A DNA stretch of 64,000 nt from Peterkaempfera bronchialis (GTDB taxonomy: Bacteria; Actinomycetota; Actinomycetes; Streptomycetales; Streptomycetaceae). The DNA is taken from NCBI RefSeq assembly GCF_003258605.2, contig NZ_CP031264.1:3906001-3970000 (forward strand). The letters run 5' to 3'. The position numbers were made by a program, and so were the translations under genes. The notes beneath the pieces were generated by a model. It made no database searches. It was not told the DNA's origin and was given only the letters and a program-made list of their open reading frames with translations. This document shows positions 18,289 to 27,037 of the stretch, one piece after another; the stretch's first letter is position 1, and every line of letters begins with the position of its first letter.

Positions 18289-19113
18289 ATGAGACCCTTG
18301 GCGAGGTCGGAGTTGGGAGTGGTTGTGTCCAGGGATGCCCGGTGGAGTGCGCTGCTGGAGCTGCTTGCGCGGCACGGCCGGGTGGAGGTCGAGGACGCGG
18401 CGGCTGCCCTGGAGGTGTCGGCCGCGACCATCCGCCGCGACCTGGACCAGCTCGCCGAGCAGCAGATGGTCACCCGCACCCGGGGTGGCGCGGTGGCGCA
18501 CGGTGTCTCGTATGAGCTGCCGCTGCGGTACAAGACGGCGCGGCACGCCTCGGAGAAGCAGCGGATCGGCCGGGCGGTGGCCGATCTGGTGGCGGTCGGC
18601 GAGGTGGTGGGGCTGACCGGGGGGACCACCGTCACGGAGGTGGCCCGGGCCCTGGCGGCGCGGGCGGACATCTCCGGGGACACCGGTCGGGGGCCGGCCC
18701 TGACGGTGGTGACCAATGCCCTGAACATCGCCAATGAGCTGGTGATCCGGCCGCAGGTGAAGACGGTTGTCACCGGTGGGGTGGTCCGACCGCAGTCCTA
18801 TGAGCTGACCGGGCCCTTGGCGAGCGGGGTGCTGGCGGAGGTCGCCCTGGATGTGGCGGTGCTGGGCGTCAATGCGATCGACCTTGAGCAGGGGGCGTAC
18901 GTCCACCATGAGGGCGAGGCCGGGATCAACCGGCTGCTCGCCGAGCGGGCGCGGCGGGTGGTGGTGGCCGCCGACTCCTCGAAGATCGGCCAACGGGCCT
19001 TCGCCCGGGTCTGCCCGCTCGGCCTGATCGATGTGCTGGTCACCGACCGGGGGATCGCGGACGGGGCGGTGGCCCGGCTCGGCGAGGCCGGGGTCTCGGT
19101 GGTGGCTGTCTGA
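18289..19113 (+). CDS. DeoR/GlpR family transcriptional regulator
   Basis: A 274-residue sugar-phosphate-responsive repressor. The DeoR helix-turn-helix spans about residues 33-55 (VEVEDAAAALEVSAATIRRD, then LDQL), with the family motif TRTRGGAV. The C-terminal domain is ISOCOT-like (GLTGGTTVTEVARAL; VTNALNIANEL; TGGVVRPQSYELTGPLA; DSSKIGQRAFARV). It is divergent from the SIS-kinase-aldolase operon with 58 bp between the starts, so I infer that it represses the operon. Starts at ATG 18289 and GTG 18325 are both possible. No close ribosome site precedes 18289, so leaderless translation is possible. Confidence 0.9.
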   Translation: MRPLARSELGVVVSRDARWSALLELLARHGRVEVEDAAAALEVSAATIRRDLDQLAEQQMVTRTRGGAVAHGVSYELPLRYKTARHASEKQRIGRAVADLVAVGEVVGLTGGTTVTEVARALAARADISGDTGRGPALTVVTNALNIANELVIRPQVKTVVTGGVVRPQSYELTGPLASGVLAEVALDVAVLGVNAIDLEQGAYVHHEGEAGINRLLAERARRVVVAADSSKIGQRAFARVCPLGLIDVLVTDRGIADGAVARLGEAGVSVVAV

Positions 19114-19203
19114 CATGCGGACGAAGTGTCCAGATGGCGGCCGGAGGGGCGTACGCTCGACGGAGTAGTGCAGTGCTGTCAGGCTTGATGGGAGTGGAGC
19201 AAG

Positions 19204-21063
19204 GTGCCCGAGCTGAGGTCGCGTACGGTCACCCACGGCCGCAACATGGCGGGCGCCCGCGCCCTTCTCCGGGCGGCCGGTGTAGCCCGGGAGGACTTCG
19301 GCAAGCCGATCGTGGCGGTCGCCAACAGCTTCACCGAGTTCGTGCCCGGCCACACCCATCTCCAGCCGGTGGGGCGGATCGTCTCCGAGGCGGTCAAGGC
19401 GGCGGGCGGCATCCCCCGGGAGTTCAACACCATCGCGGTGGACGACGGCATCGCCATGGGCCACGGCGGCATGCTCTACTCGCTGCCGTCCCGCGACCTG
19501 ATCGCGGACTCCGTGGAGTACATGGTCAACGCGCACTGCGCGGACGCCCTGATCTGCATCTCCAACTGCGACAAGATCACCCCGGGCATGCTGATGGCCG
19601 CGCTGCGGCTCAACATCCCCACTGTCTTCGTCTCCGGCGGCCCCATGGAGGCCGGCAAGGCGGTGCTGGTGGACGGCACCGTCCGCAAGCTCGACCTGAT
19701 CAACGCCATCGCCGACGCGGTCAATGAGTCGGTCTCGGACGAGGACATCCTCCGCATCGAGGAGAACGCCTGCCCGACCTGCGGCTCCTGCTCGGGCATG
19801 TTCACCGCCAACTCGATGAACTGCCTCACCGAGGCGATGGGCCTCTCGCTCCCCGGCAACGGCTCGGTGCTGGCCACCCACACCGCCCGCCGGGCGCTGT
19901 ACGAGAACGCCGGCCGCACCGTGGTCGAGATCACCGAGCGGTACTACGGGCAGGACGACGAGACCGTGCTGCCGCGCGCCATCGCCACCCGGGCCGCGTT
20001 CGACAACGCCATGGCGCTGGACATCGCCATGGGCGGCTCCACCAACACCATCCTCCACCTGCTCGCCGCCGCCCAGGAGGCCGAGCTGGACTACGGGCTG
20101 GACGACATCGACGCCGTGTCGCGGCGGGTGCCGTGCCTGGCCAAGGTGGCGCCCAATGTCGCCCCCGGCGGCACGTACTACATGGAGGACGTGCACCGGG
20201 CGGGCGGCATCCCCGCGATCCTGGGTGAGCTCTACCGGGCCGGGCTGCTGGAGGAGGATGTGCACTCGGTGCACAGCCCGTCGCTGGCGGACTGGCTGAA
20301 GACCTGGGACGTGCGCGGCGGCTCGCCGTCCGACGAGGCCGTGGAGCTGTGGCACGCCGCCCCCGGGTGCGTCCGCTCCGCCGAGGCGTTCTCGCAGTCC
20401 GAGCGGTGGGAGACGCTGGACACCGATGCGGCCGGCGGCTGCATCCGCGACATCGAGCACGCCTACTCCAAGGACGGCGGCCTCGCCGTGCTCCGGGGCA
20501 ACCTGGCGGTCGACGGCTGCGTGGTGAAGACGGCGGGCGTCGACGAGTCGATCCTGGTCTTCCAGGGCCCGGCCGTGGTGGTGGACTCGCAGGAGGCCGC
20601 CGTGGAGGCCATCCTCAGCAAGCGGATCAAGGAGGGCGACGTGGTGGTCATCCGCTACGAGGGCCCCAAGGGCGGTCCGGGCATGCAGGAGATGCTCTAC
20701 CCGACGTCCTTCCTCAAGGGCCGTGGCCTGGGCAAGGCATGTGCGCTGGTCACCGACGGCCGCTTCTCCGGCGGTACCTCGGGCCTCTCCATCGGGCACG
20801 CCTCCCCGGAGGCGGCGTCCGGCGGCACCATCGCGCTGGTGCGGGACGGCGACCTGATCTCGATCGACATCCCCGGCCGGTCGATCCGGCTGGAGGTCTC
20901 CGACGAGGAGCTGGCGGAGCGCCGGGCGGCGCTGGAGGCCGAGGGCGGCTACCGGCCCAAGGACCGGCAGCGGGCGGTCTCGGCGGCGCTGCGCGCATAC
21001 GCGGCGATGGCGACCTCCGCCGACAAGGGCGCGGTGCGGGACCTGAGCAGGCTGGAGGGCTGA
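19204..21063 (+). CDS. ilvD: dihydroxy-acid dehydratase
   Basis: Dehydrates 2,3-dihydroxy-3-methylvalerate and the isovalerate analogue in isoleucine/valine synthesis. At 619 residues it matches the long IlvD form. Iron-sulphur ligands are in [10 protein letters not shown] (about C122) and [10 protein letters not shown] (about C190, C193, C196), with the further signatures [19 protein letters not shown] and [14 protein letters not shown]. The GTG start at 19204 follows GGAGTGGAGCAAG. It stands alone: no other ilv gene is in the window. A small membrane-protein gene follows on the same strand. Confidence 0.97.
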   Translation: MPELRSRTVTHGRNMAGARALLRAAGVAREDFGKPIVAVANSFTEFVPGHTHLQPVGRIVSEAVKAAGGIPREFNTIAVDDGIAMGHGGMLYSLPSRDLIADSVEYMVNAHCADALICISNCDKITPGMLMAALRLNIPTVFVSGGPMEAGKAVLVDGTVRKLDLINAIADAVNESVSDEDILRIEENACPTCGSCSGMFTANSMNCLTEAMGLSLPGNGSVLATHTARRALYENAGRTVVEITERYYGQDDETVLPRAIATRAAFDNAMALDIAMGGSTNTILHLLAAAQEAELDYGLDDIDAVSRRVPCLAKVAPNVAPGGTYYMEDVHRAGGIPAILGELYRAGLLEEDVHSVHSPSLADWLKTWDVRGGSPSDEAVELWHAAPGCVRSAEAFSQSERWETLDTDAAGGCIRDIEHAYSKDGGLAVLRGNLAVDGCVVKTAGVDESILVFQGPAVVVDSQEAAVEAILSKRIKEGDVVVIRYEGPKGGPGMQEMLYPTSFLKGRGLGKACALVTDGRFSGGTSGLSIGHASPEAASGGTIALVRDGDLISIDIPGRSIRLEVSDEELAERRAALEAEGGYRPKDRQRAVSAALRAYAAMATSADKGAVRDLSRLEG

Positions 21064-21089
21064 CCTCCGGGCGGGGGATAATCGGTGCC

Positions 21090-21608
21090 GTGACCGACGA
21101 CCGAGCCCCCGCCACCCCGTCCGACGAGCCCCGGCCGGAGCCGGTGCGGTTCTTCGGCACGTCCTGGGTCGCGCACGGCTCCGGCTACCTGGTGCGGCGG
21201 GTCGCGGTGGCGGCCGGTGCGCTGCTCGCCGTGGCGGCAGGGGTGCTGGTGATGTGGCTAGCGGTCTCCGGCGTGATGATCTCGGGCGCCGGAGCCTTCG
21301 TCAATGTGCTGCTGGTGGCGGCCGTACTGGTCTGCTCATGCCTGGCGGCGGCGCGTACCTGGCGCATCCTCACGGCGGGCCGGGAGACGCTGGACGGCTG
21401 GATGGCCGACGACCGGGCGCTGGGCCCGATCAGGATCGTGGGCTGGGTGGGCACGCTGGCGGCGTACTTCGTACGCTCCCTGGCCGAGGCCCCCGGCGAG
21501 GCGGCGGCCCGCGCCCGCCACCGGGCGGCGCTGGCCGCGTACGAGCGCCGCAGGTCGGCGCGGAGCGGCCGCCCGGGGGCGGCGAAGCGCAGGGGCCGCA
21601 GGGGTTAG
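21090..21608 (+). CDS. small membrane protein of unknown function
   Basis: A 172-residue protein with two hydrophobic segments (VAVAAGALLAVAAGVLVMWLA, here about residues 38-58, and FVNVLLVAAVLVCSCLAAA, about 70-88). A cytoplasmic C-terminal region ends in a basic tail (ARSGRPGAAKRRGRRG). A GTG start at 21090 is chosen 26 bp after the ilvD stop, so co-transcription is likely. The stop overlaps by four bases with the convergent gene. No function is recognised. Confidence 0.75.
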   Translation: MTDDRAPATPSDEPRPEPVRFFGTSWVAHGSGYLVRRVAVAAGALLAVAAGVLVMWLAVSGVMISGAGAFVNVLLVAAVLVCSCLAAARTWRILTAGRETLDGWMADDRALGPIRIVGWVGTLAAYFVRSLAEAPGEAAARARHRAALAAYERRRSARSGRPGAAKRRGRRG

Positions 21609-22054
21609 TCGCGGTTCCGCGAACGGGTCACCGAGCCGACCACGCCGACCACCAGCGCCAGCAGGGCGGCACGCCAGATGCCGTCCCAGACGCTGGCGAA
21701 GACGGACTCGGTGGACAGCAGGGTGCGCGCGACCACGTCCAGCACCAGCAGCATCCCGGCCGGGACGGCCGCGACCCGCCATGGGTGCCGGGCGGCCCAG
21801 CGGCGCAGTCGGTGGTCCCCGCCGCTGCGGCCGAGCACCGAGCCGACGCCGCCGATCAGGAAGAAGAGGAAGAGGGCGAGGCTGACCGGTCCCGCGAGGA
21901 TGCTCAGGGACCAGTGGCCGGTGACCACGTCGATGCCGAGGGCGGCGGCGCCGCCCAGGGTGCCGACGGCCGCAGCGGTGCGCCAGGGCCCGAGAGTCGC
22001 CGATGCGACGGCGAGCTGCCGGGTCTCACTCCGTGTCATGTCTCCGTGTGCCAT
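21605..22054 (-). CDS. multi-pass membrane protein of unknown function
   Basis: A 149-residue protein with about four hydrophobic helices (TAAAVGTLGGAAALGIDVV; LSILAGPVSLALFLFFLIGG; VAAVPAGMLLVLDVVARTL; AALLALVVGVVGSV). There is a short cytoplasmic N-terminus and a basic end (TRSRNRD). The ATG at 22054 has GAGAGG upstream. A second ATG at 22039 has the stronger GGAGAC and could be the true start. The stop codon overlaps that of the convergent small membrane-protein gene. The family is not recognised. Confidence 0.7.
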   Translation of the reverse strand: MAHGDMTRSETRQLAVASATLGPWRTAAAVGTLGGAAALGIDVVTGHWSLSILAGPVSLALFLFFLIGGVGSVLGRSGGDHRLRRWAARHPWRVAAVPAGMLLVLDVVARTLLSTESVFASVWDGIWRAALLALVVGVVGSVTRSRNRD

Positions 22055-22121
22055 ACCTCTCACGGTGCGCTCGGCGACGCGCCCGCGCCATAGGGGACAA
22101 CCCTGATTCTTCCCGCATCCC

Positions 22122-22150
22122 TTGACCGGGCAGCCCTGGCGGTAGATATT
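22122..22150 (+). promoter_or_regulatory. predicted promoter of ABC exporter genes (leaderless)
   Basis: TTGACC at 22122-22127 and GATATT at 22145-22150 are separated by 17 bp, close to the housekeeping consensus. Transcription would start about 6-7 bases downstream, at or next to the ATG at 22157, which has no ribosome site. A leaderless mRNA is therefore likely. Confidence 0.6.
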
Positions 22151-22156
22151 CAACGC

Positions 22157-22924
22157 ATGATGAATAACTTGGCGGTACGGGCCCAGGGCCTCACCGCCGT
22201 ACGCGGCGGCCGTACCGTCCTGGACGGCCTCGACTTCACCGTCCTCCGGTCCACGGTCACCGGGCTGCTCGGGCCCTCCGGATGCGGCAAGTCCACGCTG
22301 ATGCGCACCCTGGTCGGCGTGCAGGCCGGGGTCACCGGCACCGCCGAGGTCCTCGGCCTGCCCGCCGGCCACCCCGAACTGCGCCACCGGGTCGGCTATG
22401 TCACCCAGGCGCCGTCCGTCTACACCGACCTCTCCGTCCGGGAGAACCTCGCCTACTACGCCGAGGTGCTCGCCCCCGGCCGCGCCCACCGCCGGTCCCG
22501 CGCCGAGGCCGTCGACCGCGCCCTGGCCGAGGTCGACCTGGCCGACCACGCCGACGCGCTGGCCGGCAACCTCTCCGGCGGCCAGCGCAGCCGGGTCTCG
22601 CTGGCCGTCGCCCTGCTCGGCACCGGCACCGGGCAGCGCCCCGAACTGCTGGTGCTGGACGAACCCACCGTCGGCCTCGACCCGGTGCTCCGCCGCGACC
22701 TGTGGAGCCTCTTCCACCGGCTCGCCGACGAGGGCACCGCCGTCCTGGTCTCCAGCCATGTCATGGACGAGGCCGAGCGCTGCCGGCGCCTGCTGCTGCT
22801 CCGCGACGGCCGGCTGCTCGCCGACGACACCCCCGACGCACTGCTCACCCGTACCGGCGCCGCCGATGTCGAGGACGCCTTCCTGCGTCTGGTGGAGACC
22901 CACGCCGAGGAGGTCCGGTCATGA
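22157..22924 (+). CDS. ABC transporter ATP-binding protein
   Basis: A 255-residue ATPase subunit of an ABC-2-type exporter. Walker A is GPSGCGKST (about 39-47), the Q-loop is YVTQAP, the signature is LSGGQRSRVSLAV, Walker B is LLVLDEPTVGLDP, and the switch region is VSSHVMDEAERC. It works with the permease that follows, whose start overlaps this stop (ATGA). Likely a homodimeric exporter of drug, lipid or peptide; the substrate is not visible. No repressor gene is adjacent. Confidence 0.94.
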   Translation: MMNNLAVRAQGLTAVRGGRTVLDGLDFTVLRSTVTGLLGPSGCGKSTLMRTLVGVQAGVTGTAEVLGLPAGHPELRHRVGYVTQAPSVYTDLSVRENLAYYAEVLAPGRAHRRSRAEAVDRALAEVDLADHADALAGNLSGGQRSRVSLAVALLGTGTGQRPELLVLDEPTVGLDPVLRRDLWSLFHRLADEGTAVLVSSHVMDEAERCRRLLLLRDGRLLADDTPDALLTRTGAADVEDAFLRLVETHAEEVRS

Positions 22925-23667
22925 CCGCCTTCAGCCCGGCCCGCACCGCCGCCACCGCCCGCCGGGTGCTGCGGCAGCTGCGCCACGACCCGCGCACCAT
23001 CGCGCTGCTGCTCATCGTCCCGTGCCTGCTGCTGGCCCTGCTCTCCTGGGTCTTCCAGGACTCCCCGCAGGTCTTCGACCGGATCGGCGCCCCGCTGCTG
23101 GGGTTCTTCCCCTTCACGGTGATGTTCCTGGTCACCTCGGTCGCCACGCTGCGTGAACGCTCCTCCGGCACCCTGGAGCGGCTGCTCTCCATGCCGCTCG
23201 GCAAGCTCGACCTGCTGCTGGGCTACGCCCTGGCCTTCGGCGCGCTCGCCGTGGTCCAGGCCGGGATCGCCACCGGCCTGGCCGTCGGACTGCTCGGCCT
23301 GGACATTGCCGGCTCGGTCTGGGCGCTGCTGCTGGTCGCCGTCCTCAACGCCGTGCTGGGCACCTCGATCGGCCTCTTCACCAGCGCCTTCGCCCGGACC
23401 GAGTTCCAGGCGGTGCAGTTCCTGCCGGCCGTGATCCTGCCGCAGCTGCTGCTCTGCGGCCTCTTTGCGCCACGCGGGCGGATGCCGTCGGTCCTCGGCG
23501 CGGTCTCCGACGTCCTGCCGCTCTCCTACGCGGTGGACGCCATGGCGCAGGTCGCCGCCCGGACGAGCCTGGGCGGCGACTTCGCCCGCGATGTCGCTGT
23601 CATCGCCGGCTGTATCGTCGCCGCCCTGGCCCTCGGTGCCGCTACGCTGCGCCGGCGCACTCCATAG
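22921..23667 (+). CDS. ABC-2 type transporter permease
   Basis: A 248-residue membrane subunit with six hydrophobic helices typical of ABC-2 permeases (IALLLIVPCLLLALLSW; FPFTVMFLVTSVATLRERSSGTLERLLSMPL shown in part; LGYALAFGALAVVQAGI; LLLVAVLNAVLGTSIGL; FLPAVILPQLLLCGLF). It has the conserved ER-SGT-E motif (RERSSGTLERL) at the cytoplasmic loop. Translationally coupled to the ATPase gene. Its 3' end is only 3 bp from the convergent esterase gene. Confidence 0.93.
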   Translation: MTAFSPARTAATARRVLRQLRHDPRTIALLLIVPCLLLALLSWVFQDSPQVFDRIGAPLLGFFPFTVMFLVTSVATLRERSSGTLERLLSMPLGKLDLLLGYALAFGALAVVQAGIATGLAVGLLGLDIAGSVWALLLVAVLNAVLGTSIGLFTSAFARTEFQAVQFLPAVILPQLLLCGLFAPRGRMPSVLGAVSDVLPLSYAVDAMAQVAARTSLGGDFARDVAVIAGCIVAALALGAATLRRRTP

Positions 23668-23670
23668 CGG

Positions 23671-25314
23671 TCAGCGGTACTCCACCGTCAGCGTCGCCTT
23701 GGCGCCGTGCTGGAGGAAGACATACGCCAGGGCGGTCTGCGGCCGCTCGAACGCCAGCCGCAGCTGGGTGGTGCCGGTGCGGTCGATCGCGGCCAGCCCG
23801 GCGGCGGAGAAGGCGGACGAGGTCTGCGTACCGGACGAGAACGCCCCGACCTCCGCCACCCCGGCAGCGGTCGGCGCGGCGGCCCAGTCGGCGGCCTCGG
23901 TCGAGCAGGTGGTGCCGAAGCAGCCGCTGCGCACATCCACCAGCAGCCGGTTGCCGGCCGGGCTGGTCCACGGGTTGCCGACGCTGCTGCCGTACGCCAC
24001 GGTCAGCCGGGCGCCGGTGACGGTGGCGCCGGCCGGGATGCGGGAGGTGTCGAAGGAGAGCAGGGTCCGGTTGTACTGGCCGTCGGCGCCCCGGCCGACG
24101 GCCAGGCCCATGGTGCTCTCCAGCGGGCCGACCGAGGCGCTGCCGCCGTCGGCGGTCGCCTTGACATAGCCGTCACGGGCGTCGTCGTTGGCGAGGGTGA
24201 GCGTGGTGGTGCTGCCGTCGGTGGGGGTGGCGGTGGGCGTCGGGGTGGGGGTGAGCGTCGGGGTGGCGGTCGGGGTGGGCGTGGGCGTCGGCGTGGGGGT
24301 GCCGGTGGAGCCGTCCAGGCCCCAGAAGTGGCCGATCCAGTAGGAGGCGCAGATGTGCACATTCAGGATGTACGCCCCGGCGGTGCCGCACTGGGTGGCG
24401 CCGCTGCCCGGGTCCACCGGCTGACCGTGGCCCATGCCGGTGATGGTGTACGTCTCCACCCGGGGGCTGCCCGAGGCGTCCGTGTACACCCGGTGCGGGT
24501 AGCCGGCCACCGTGTCGCTGATGTCGGCGGTCTGGTCGACGCCATTGGCGTCGGTCCACTGCTTCATCAGCTCACCGAGGTTGGTGGTCTTCACGGTGTA
24601 GTCGGCGTCGCCCTGCCAGAGCGACACCTTCGGCCGGGCCCCGGTCCACGACGGGTAGGCGGAGCGCACCAGGTCGCCCCACTGCTTGGGGGTCTGGTTC
24701 TTGCCCAGGGTCATGCAGTCCACCGACGCCTCGTTCACCGAGGAGGCGCAGCGGTACGGCAGACCGGCCACCACACCGCCGCCCGCGAAGACGTCCGGGT
24801 AGTCGGCCAGCAGCGCCGCCGTCATCGCCCCGCCCGCGGAGAGCCCGGTGACATAGACCCGGCCCGCGTCGGTGCCGTAGTCCGCCTTCATCCGGTCGAC
24901 CATCTGACGGATCGACAGCGCCTCGCCCTGGTCGCGGGAGAAGTCACCGGCCTGGAACCAGTTGAAGCAGGAGGTGGAGTTGTTGGACGACTGCTGCTGC
25001 GGCAGCACCAGCGAGAAGCCCCACTGGTCGGCCCACTTGGTCCAGCCGGTCTCGTCGTCGTACGCGGCGGCCGACTGGGCACAGCCGTGCAGCGCCAGCA
25101 CCAGCGGCCGACCGGAGGGCAGGCCGTCCGGTACATAGCGGTACATCTGGAGGTTCCCCGGATTGGACCCGAACCCGGTGACCTGCACCAGCGACGCGGC
25201 ATGCGCGGCGGTCGCGCCACCCGGGCCCAGGCCCAGCACGGCGGCGACCACGGCGACCACGCCCAGTACGGCCACTGCGGCGGAACGGATGGATCTGCGG
25301 TGCGCTGTCCTCAT
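23671..25314 (-). CDS. secreted PHB-depolymerase-type esterase with C-terminal DNRLRE-like domain
   Basis: A 547-residue extracellular hydrolase. The signal peptide is at about residues 1-40 (RRSIRSAAVAVLGVVAVVAA, cleavage near AHAAS). The esterase domain of the PHB depolymerase/feruloyl esterase class has an HGC oxyanion stretch (LALHGCAQS), nucleophile Ser in GLSAGGAM (about S159), Asp in WQGDADYTV and His in GMGHGQPV. A Thr-Pro linker (repeated TPTP and TATP) follows. The last 160 residues resemble the DNRLRE/disaggregatase-type beta domain (LLSFDTSRIPAGATVTGARL). The ATG at 25314 has a GGAG ribosome site. Likely target: a polyester or feruloylated plant polymer. Confidence 0.9.
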   Translation of the reverse strand: MRTAHRRSIRSAAVAVLGVVAVVAAVLGLGPGGATAAHAASLVQVTGFGSNPGNLQMYRYVPDGLPSGRPLVLALHGCAQSAAAYDDETGWTKWADQWGFSLVLPQQQSSNNSTSCFNWFQAGDFSRDQGEALSIRQMVDRMKADYGTDAGRVYVTGLSAGGAMTAALLADYPDVFAGGGVVAGLPYRCASSVNEASVDCMTLGKNQTPKQWGDLVRSAYPSWTGARPKVSLWQGDADYTVKTTNLGELMKQWTDANGVDQTADISDTVAGYPHRVYTDASGSPRVETYTITGMGHGQPVDPGSGATQCGTAGAYILNVHICASYWIGHFWGLDGSTGTPTPTPTPTPTATPTLTPTPTPTATPTDGSTTTLTLANDDARDGYVKATADGGSASVGPLESTMGLAVGRGADGQYNRTLLSFDTSRIPAGATVTGARLTVAYGSSVGNPWTSPAGNRLLVDVRSGCFGTTCSTEAADWAAAPTAAGVAEVGAFSSGTQTSSAFSAAGLAAIDRTGTTQLRLAFERPQTALAYVFLQHGAKATLTVEYR

Positions 25315-25550
25315 GGCGGCTCCTCGCTCGTCTTCCGGCCGACGCCACTGCGCCCCGCCCCTGGCGTCCCCGAGACGGTAGGGGCCGCCGGGGCGGCCGG
25401 GGCACGGTACGGAGGGCCACCGCCGGGCCCACCCGGTGTGGCTCCGACACATTGCCGACCGGTCCGCCACGTGGACGTGGCCGACCGGCGGCCCGGCCCG
25501 GTGCGAGGATGGGCCCGCAACCGCCCGTAAGACGACGAGGTGAGCCGCCC

Positions 25551-26357
25551 ATGACCCAGACAGTCGCCGTCCTCGGTGCCGGCAAGATCGGCGAGGCGCT
25601 GGTCTCCGGCCTGCTGCGGGCCGGTCAGGCACCGGCCGATGTCCTGGTCACCGCCCGCCGCCCGGAGCGGGCGGCGGAACTGCACCGGCGGTACGGCGTG
25701 GAGGCGGTCTCCAACGAGCAGGCCGCCAAGGCCGCCGACACCCTCATCCTCACCGTCAAGCCGCAGGACATGGGCGCCCTGCTGGACGAGCTGGCCCCGC
25801 ATGTGCCCGCCGACCGGCTGGTGGTCTCGGGTGCGGCCGGCGTCCCCACCGGCTGGTTCGAGCAGCGGCTGGCGCCGGGCACCCCGGTGGTCCGGGTGAT
25901 GACCAACACCCCGGTGCTGGTGGACGAGGCGATGAGCGTCATCTCGGCCGGCGCGCACGCCACCGAGGAGCATCTGCGGCGCACCGAGGAGATCTTCCGG
26001 CACGTCGGCCGGACGGTACGGGTGCCCGAGTCCCAGCAGGACGCCGCCACCGCGCTCTCCGGCTCCGGCCCGGCCTACTTCTACCTGCTGGTGGAGGCGA
26101 TGACCGACGCGGGCATCCTGCTGGGCCTGCCCCGCACCGTCGCCCACGACCTGATCGTGCAGTCCGCGATCGGCGCCTCCGTGATGCTGCGCGACTCCGG
26201 TGAGCACCCGGTCAAGCTGCGCGAGGCCGTCACCTCACCGGCCGGCACCACCATCGCCGCCATCCGCGAGCTGGAGAACCACGGCGTACGCGCCGCCTTC
26301 CTGGCCGCCCTGGAGGCCGCCCGCGACCGCTCCCGGGAGCTGGCCGGCGGCAGGTAG
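25551..26357 (+). CDS. proC: pyrroline-5-carboxylate reductase
   Basis: Last step of proline synthesis: reduces pyrroline-5-carboxylate with NAD(P)H. The 268-residue protein has the Rossmann motif VAVLGAGKIGEAL (about 5-17), the dinucleotide-selecting stretch TARRPERA, and the C-terminal dimerisation/substrate signature ALSGSGPAYFYLLVEAM and REAVTSPAGTTIAAI. The ATG at 25551 is the only start that keeps the Rossmann fold at the N-terminus. A phosphatase gene follows on the same strand 20 bp later. Confidence 0.97.
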   Translation: MTQTVAVLGAGKIGEALVSGLLRAGQAPADVLVTARRPERAAELHRRYGVEAVSNEQAAKAADTLILTVKPQDMGALLDELAPHVPADRLVVSGAAGVPTGWFEQRLAPGTPVVRVMTNTPVLVDEAMSVISAGAHATEEHLRRTEEIFRHVGRTVRVPESQQDAATALSGSGPAYFYLLVEAMTDAGILLGLPRTVAHDLIVQSAIGASVMLRDSGEHPVKLREAVTSPAGTTIAAIRELENHGVRAAFLAALEAARDRSRELAGGR

Positions 26358-26377
26358 CCGCCGCCTAGAGTGGCCGG

Positions 26378-27037
26378 GTGCGCTACGACCTGGTGATCCT
26401 GGACAACGACGGGGTGCTCTGCGACAGCGAGCCCATCTCCAACCGGGTGCTGGCCGAGTACCTGACCGAACTCGGCCACCCCACCACCTTCGACGACTCG
26501 GTGCGGGACTTCCTGGGCACGGCGTCGCACCACATCCACGACGTGGTGCGGGAGCGGTCCGGGCGGGCCCTGCCGGACGGCTTCGACGACCTGTACCACG
26601 CCCGGGTCTTCGCCGCCTTCGAGGCCGAGCTGGCCGCCGTGGCCGGAGCCGAGGGCCTGCTGAAGGCGCTGGCCGCGTACGAGGTCCCGTACTGCCTGGC
26701 CTCCTCCGCCCCGCACGCCTGGATCCGCACCGCCCTGGACCGGGTGGGCCTGCGCGGCCACCTCCCGGAGGACCGGATCTTCAGCGCCGAGGACGTCGGC
26801 CGGGGCAAGCCCGCCCCCGACCTCTTTCTGCACGCCGCCCGGGTGATGGGGGCGGACCCGGCGGGCTGCGCGGTGGTGGAGGACAGCCCCAACGGCGTCC
26901 TCGCGGCCCGCGCCGCCGGCATGGACGTGTACGGCTACGCGGCCCTGACGCCCGCCGCCCGGCTCGGCGCGGCCGGTGCGACCGCGCTCTTCACGGAGAT
27001 GGCGGAGCTGCCGGGGCTGCTGGGGATCAGCCGCTGA
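26378..27037 (+). CDS. HAD-family hydrolase (beta-phosphoglucomutase/phosphatase-like)
   Basis: A 219-residue HAD subfamily IA protein. Motif I is VILDNDGVLCDSEP (DxD, about residues 6-19), motif II is in LASSAPHAW, motif III is the Lys of GKPAPDLFLHAA, and motif IV is VVEDSPNGVLAARAAGM. A helical cap lies between motifs I and II. The substrate is probably a sugar phosphate or similar small ester. The GTG start at 26378 lies 20 bp after the proC stop, so the genes may be co-transcribed. The 3' end overlaps the convergent M23-like gene by 11 bp. Confidence 0.9.
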   Translation: MRYDLVILDNDGVLCDSEPISNRVLAEYLTELGHPTTFDDSVRDFLGTASHHIHDVVRERSGRALPDGFDDLYHARVFAAFEAELAAVAGAEGLLKALAAYEVPYCLASSAPHAWIRTALDRVGLRGHLPEDRIFSAEDVGRGKPAPDLFLHAARVMGADPAGCAVVEDSPNGVLAARAAGMDVYGYAALTPAARLGAAGATALFTEMAELPGLLGISR

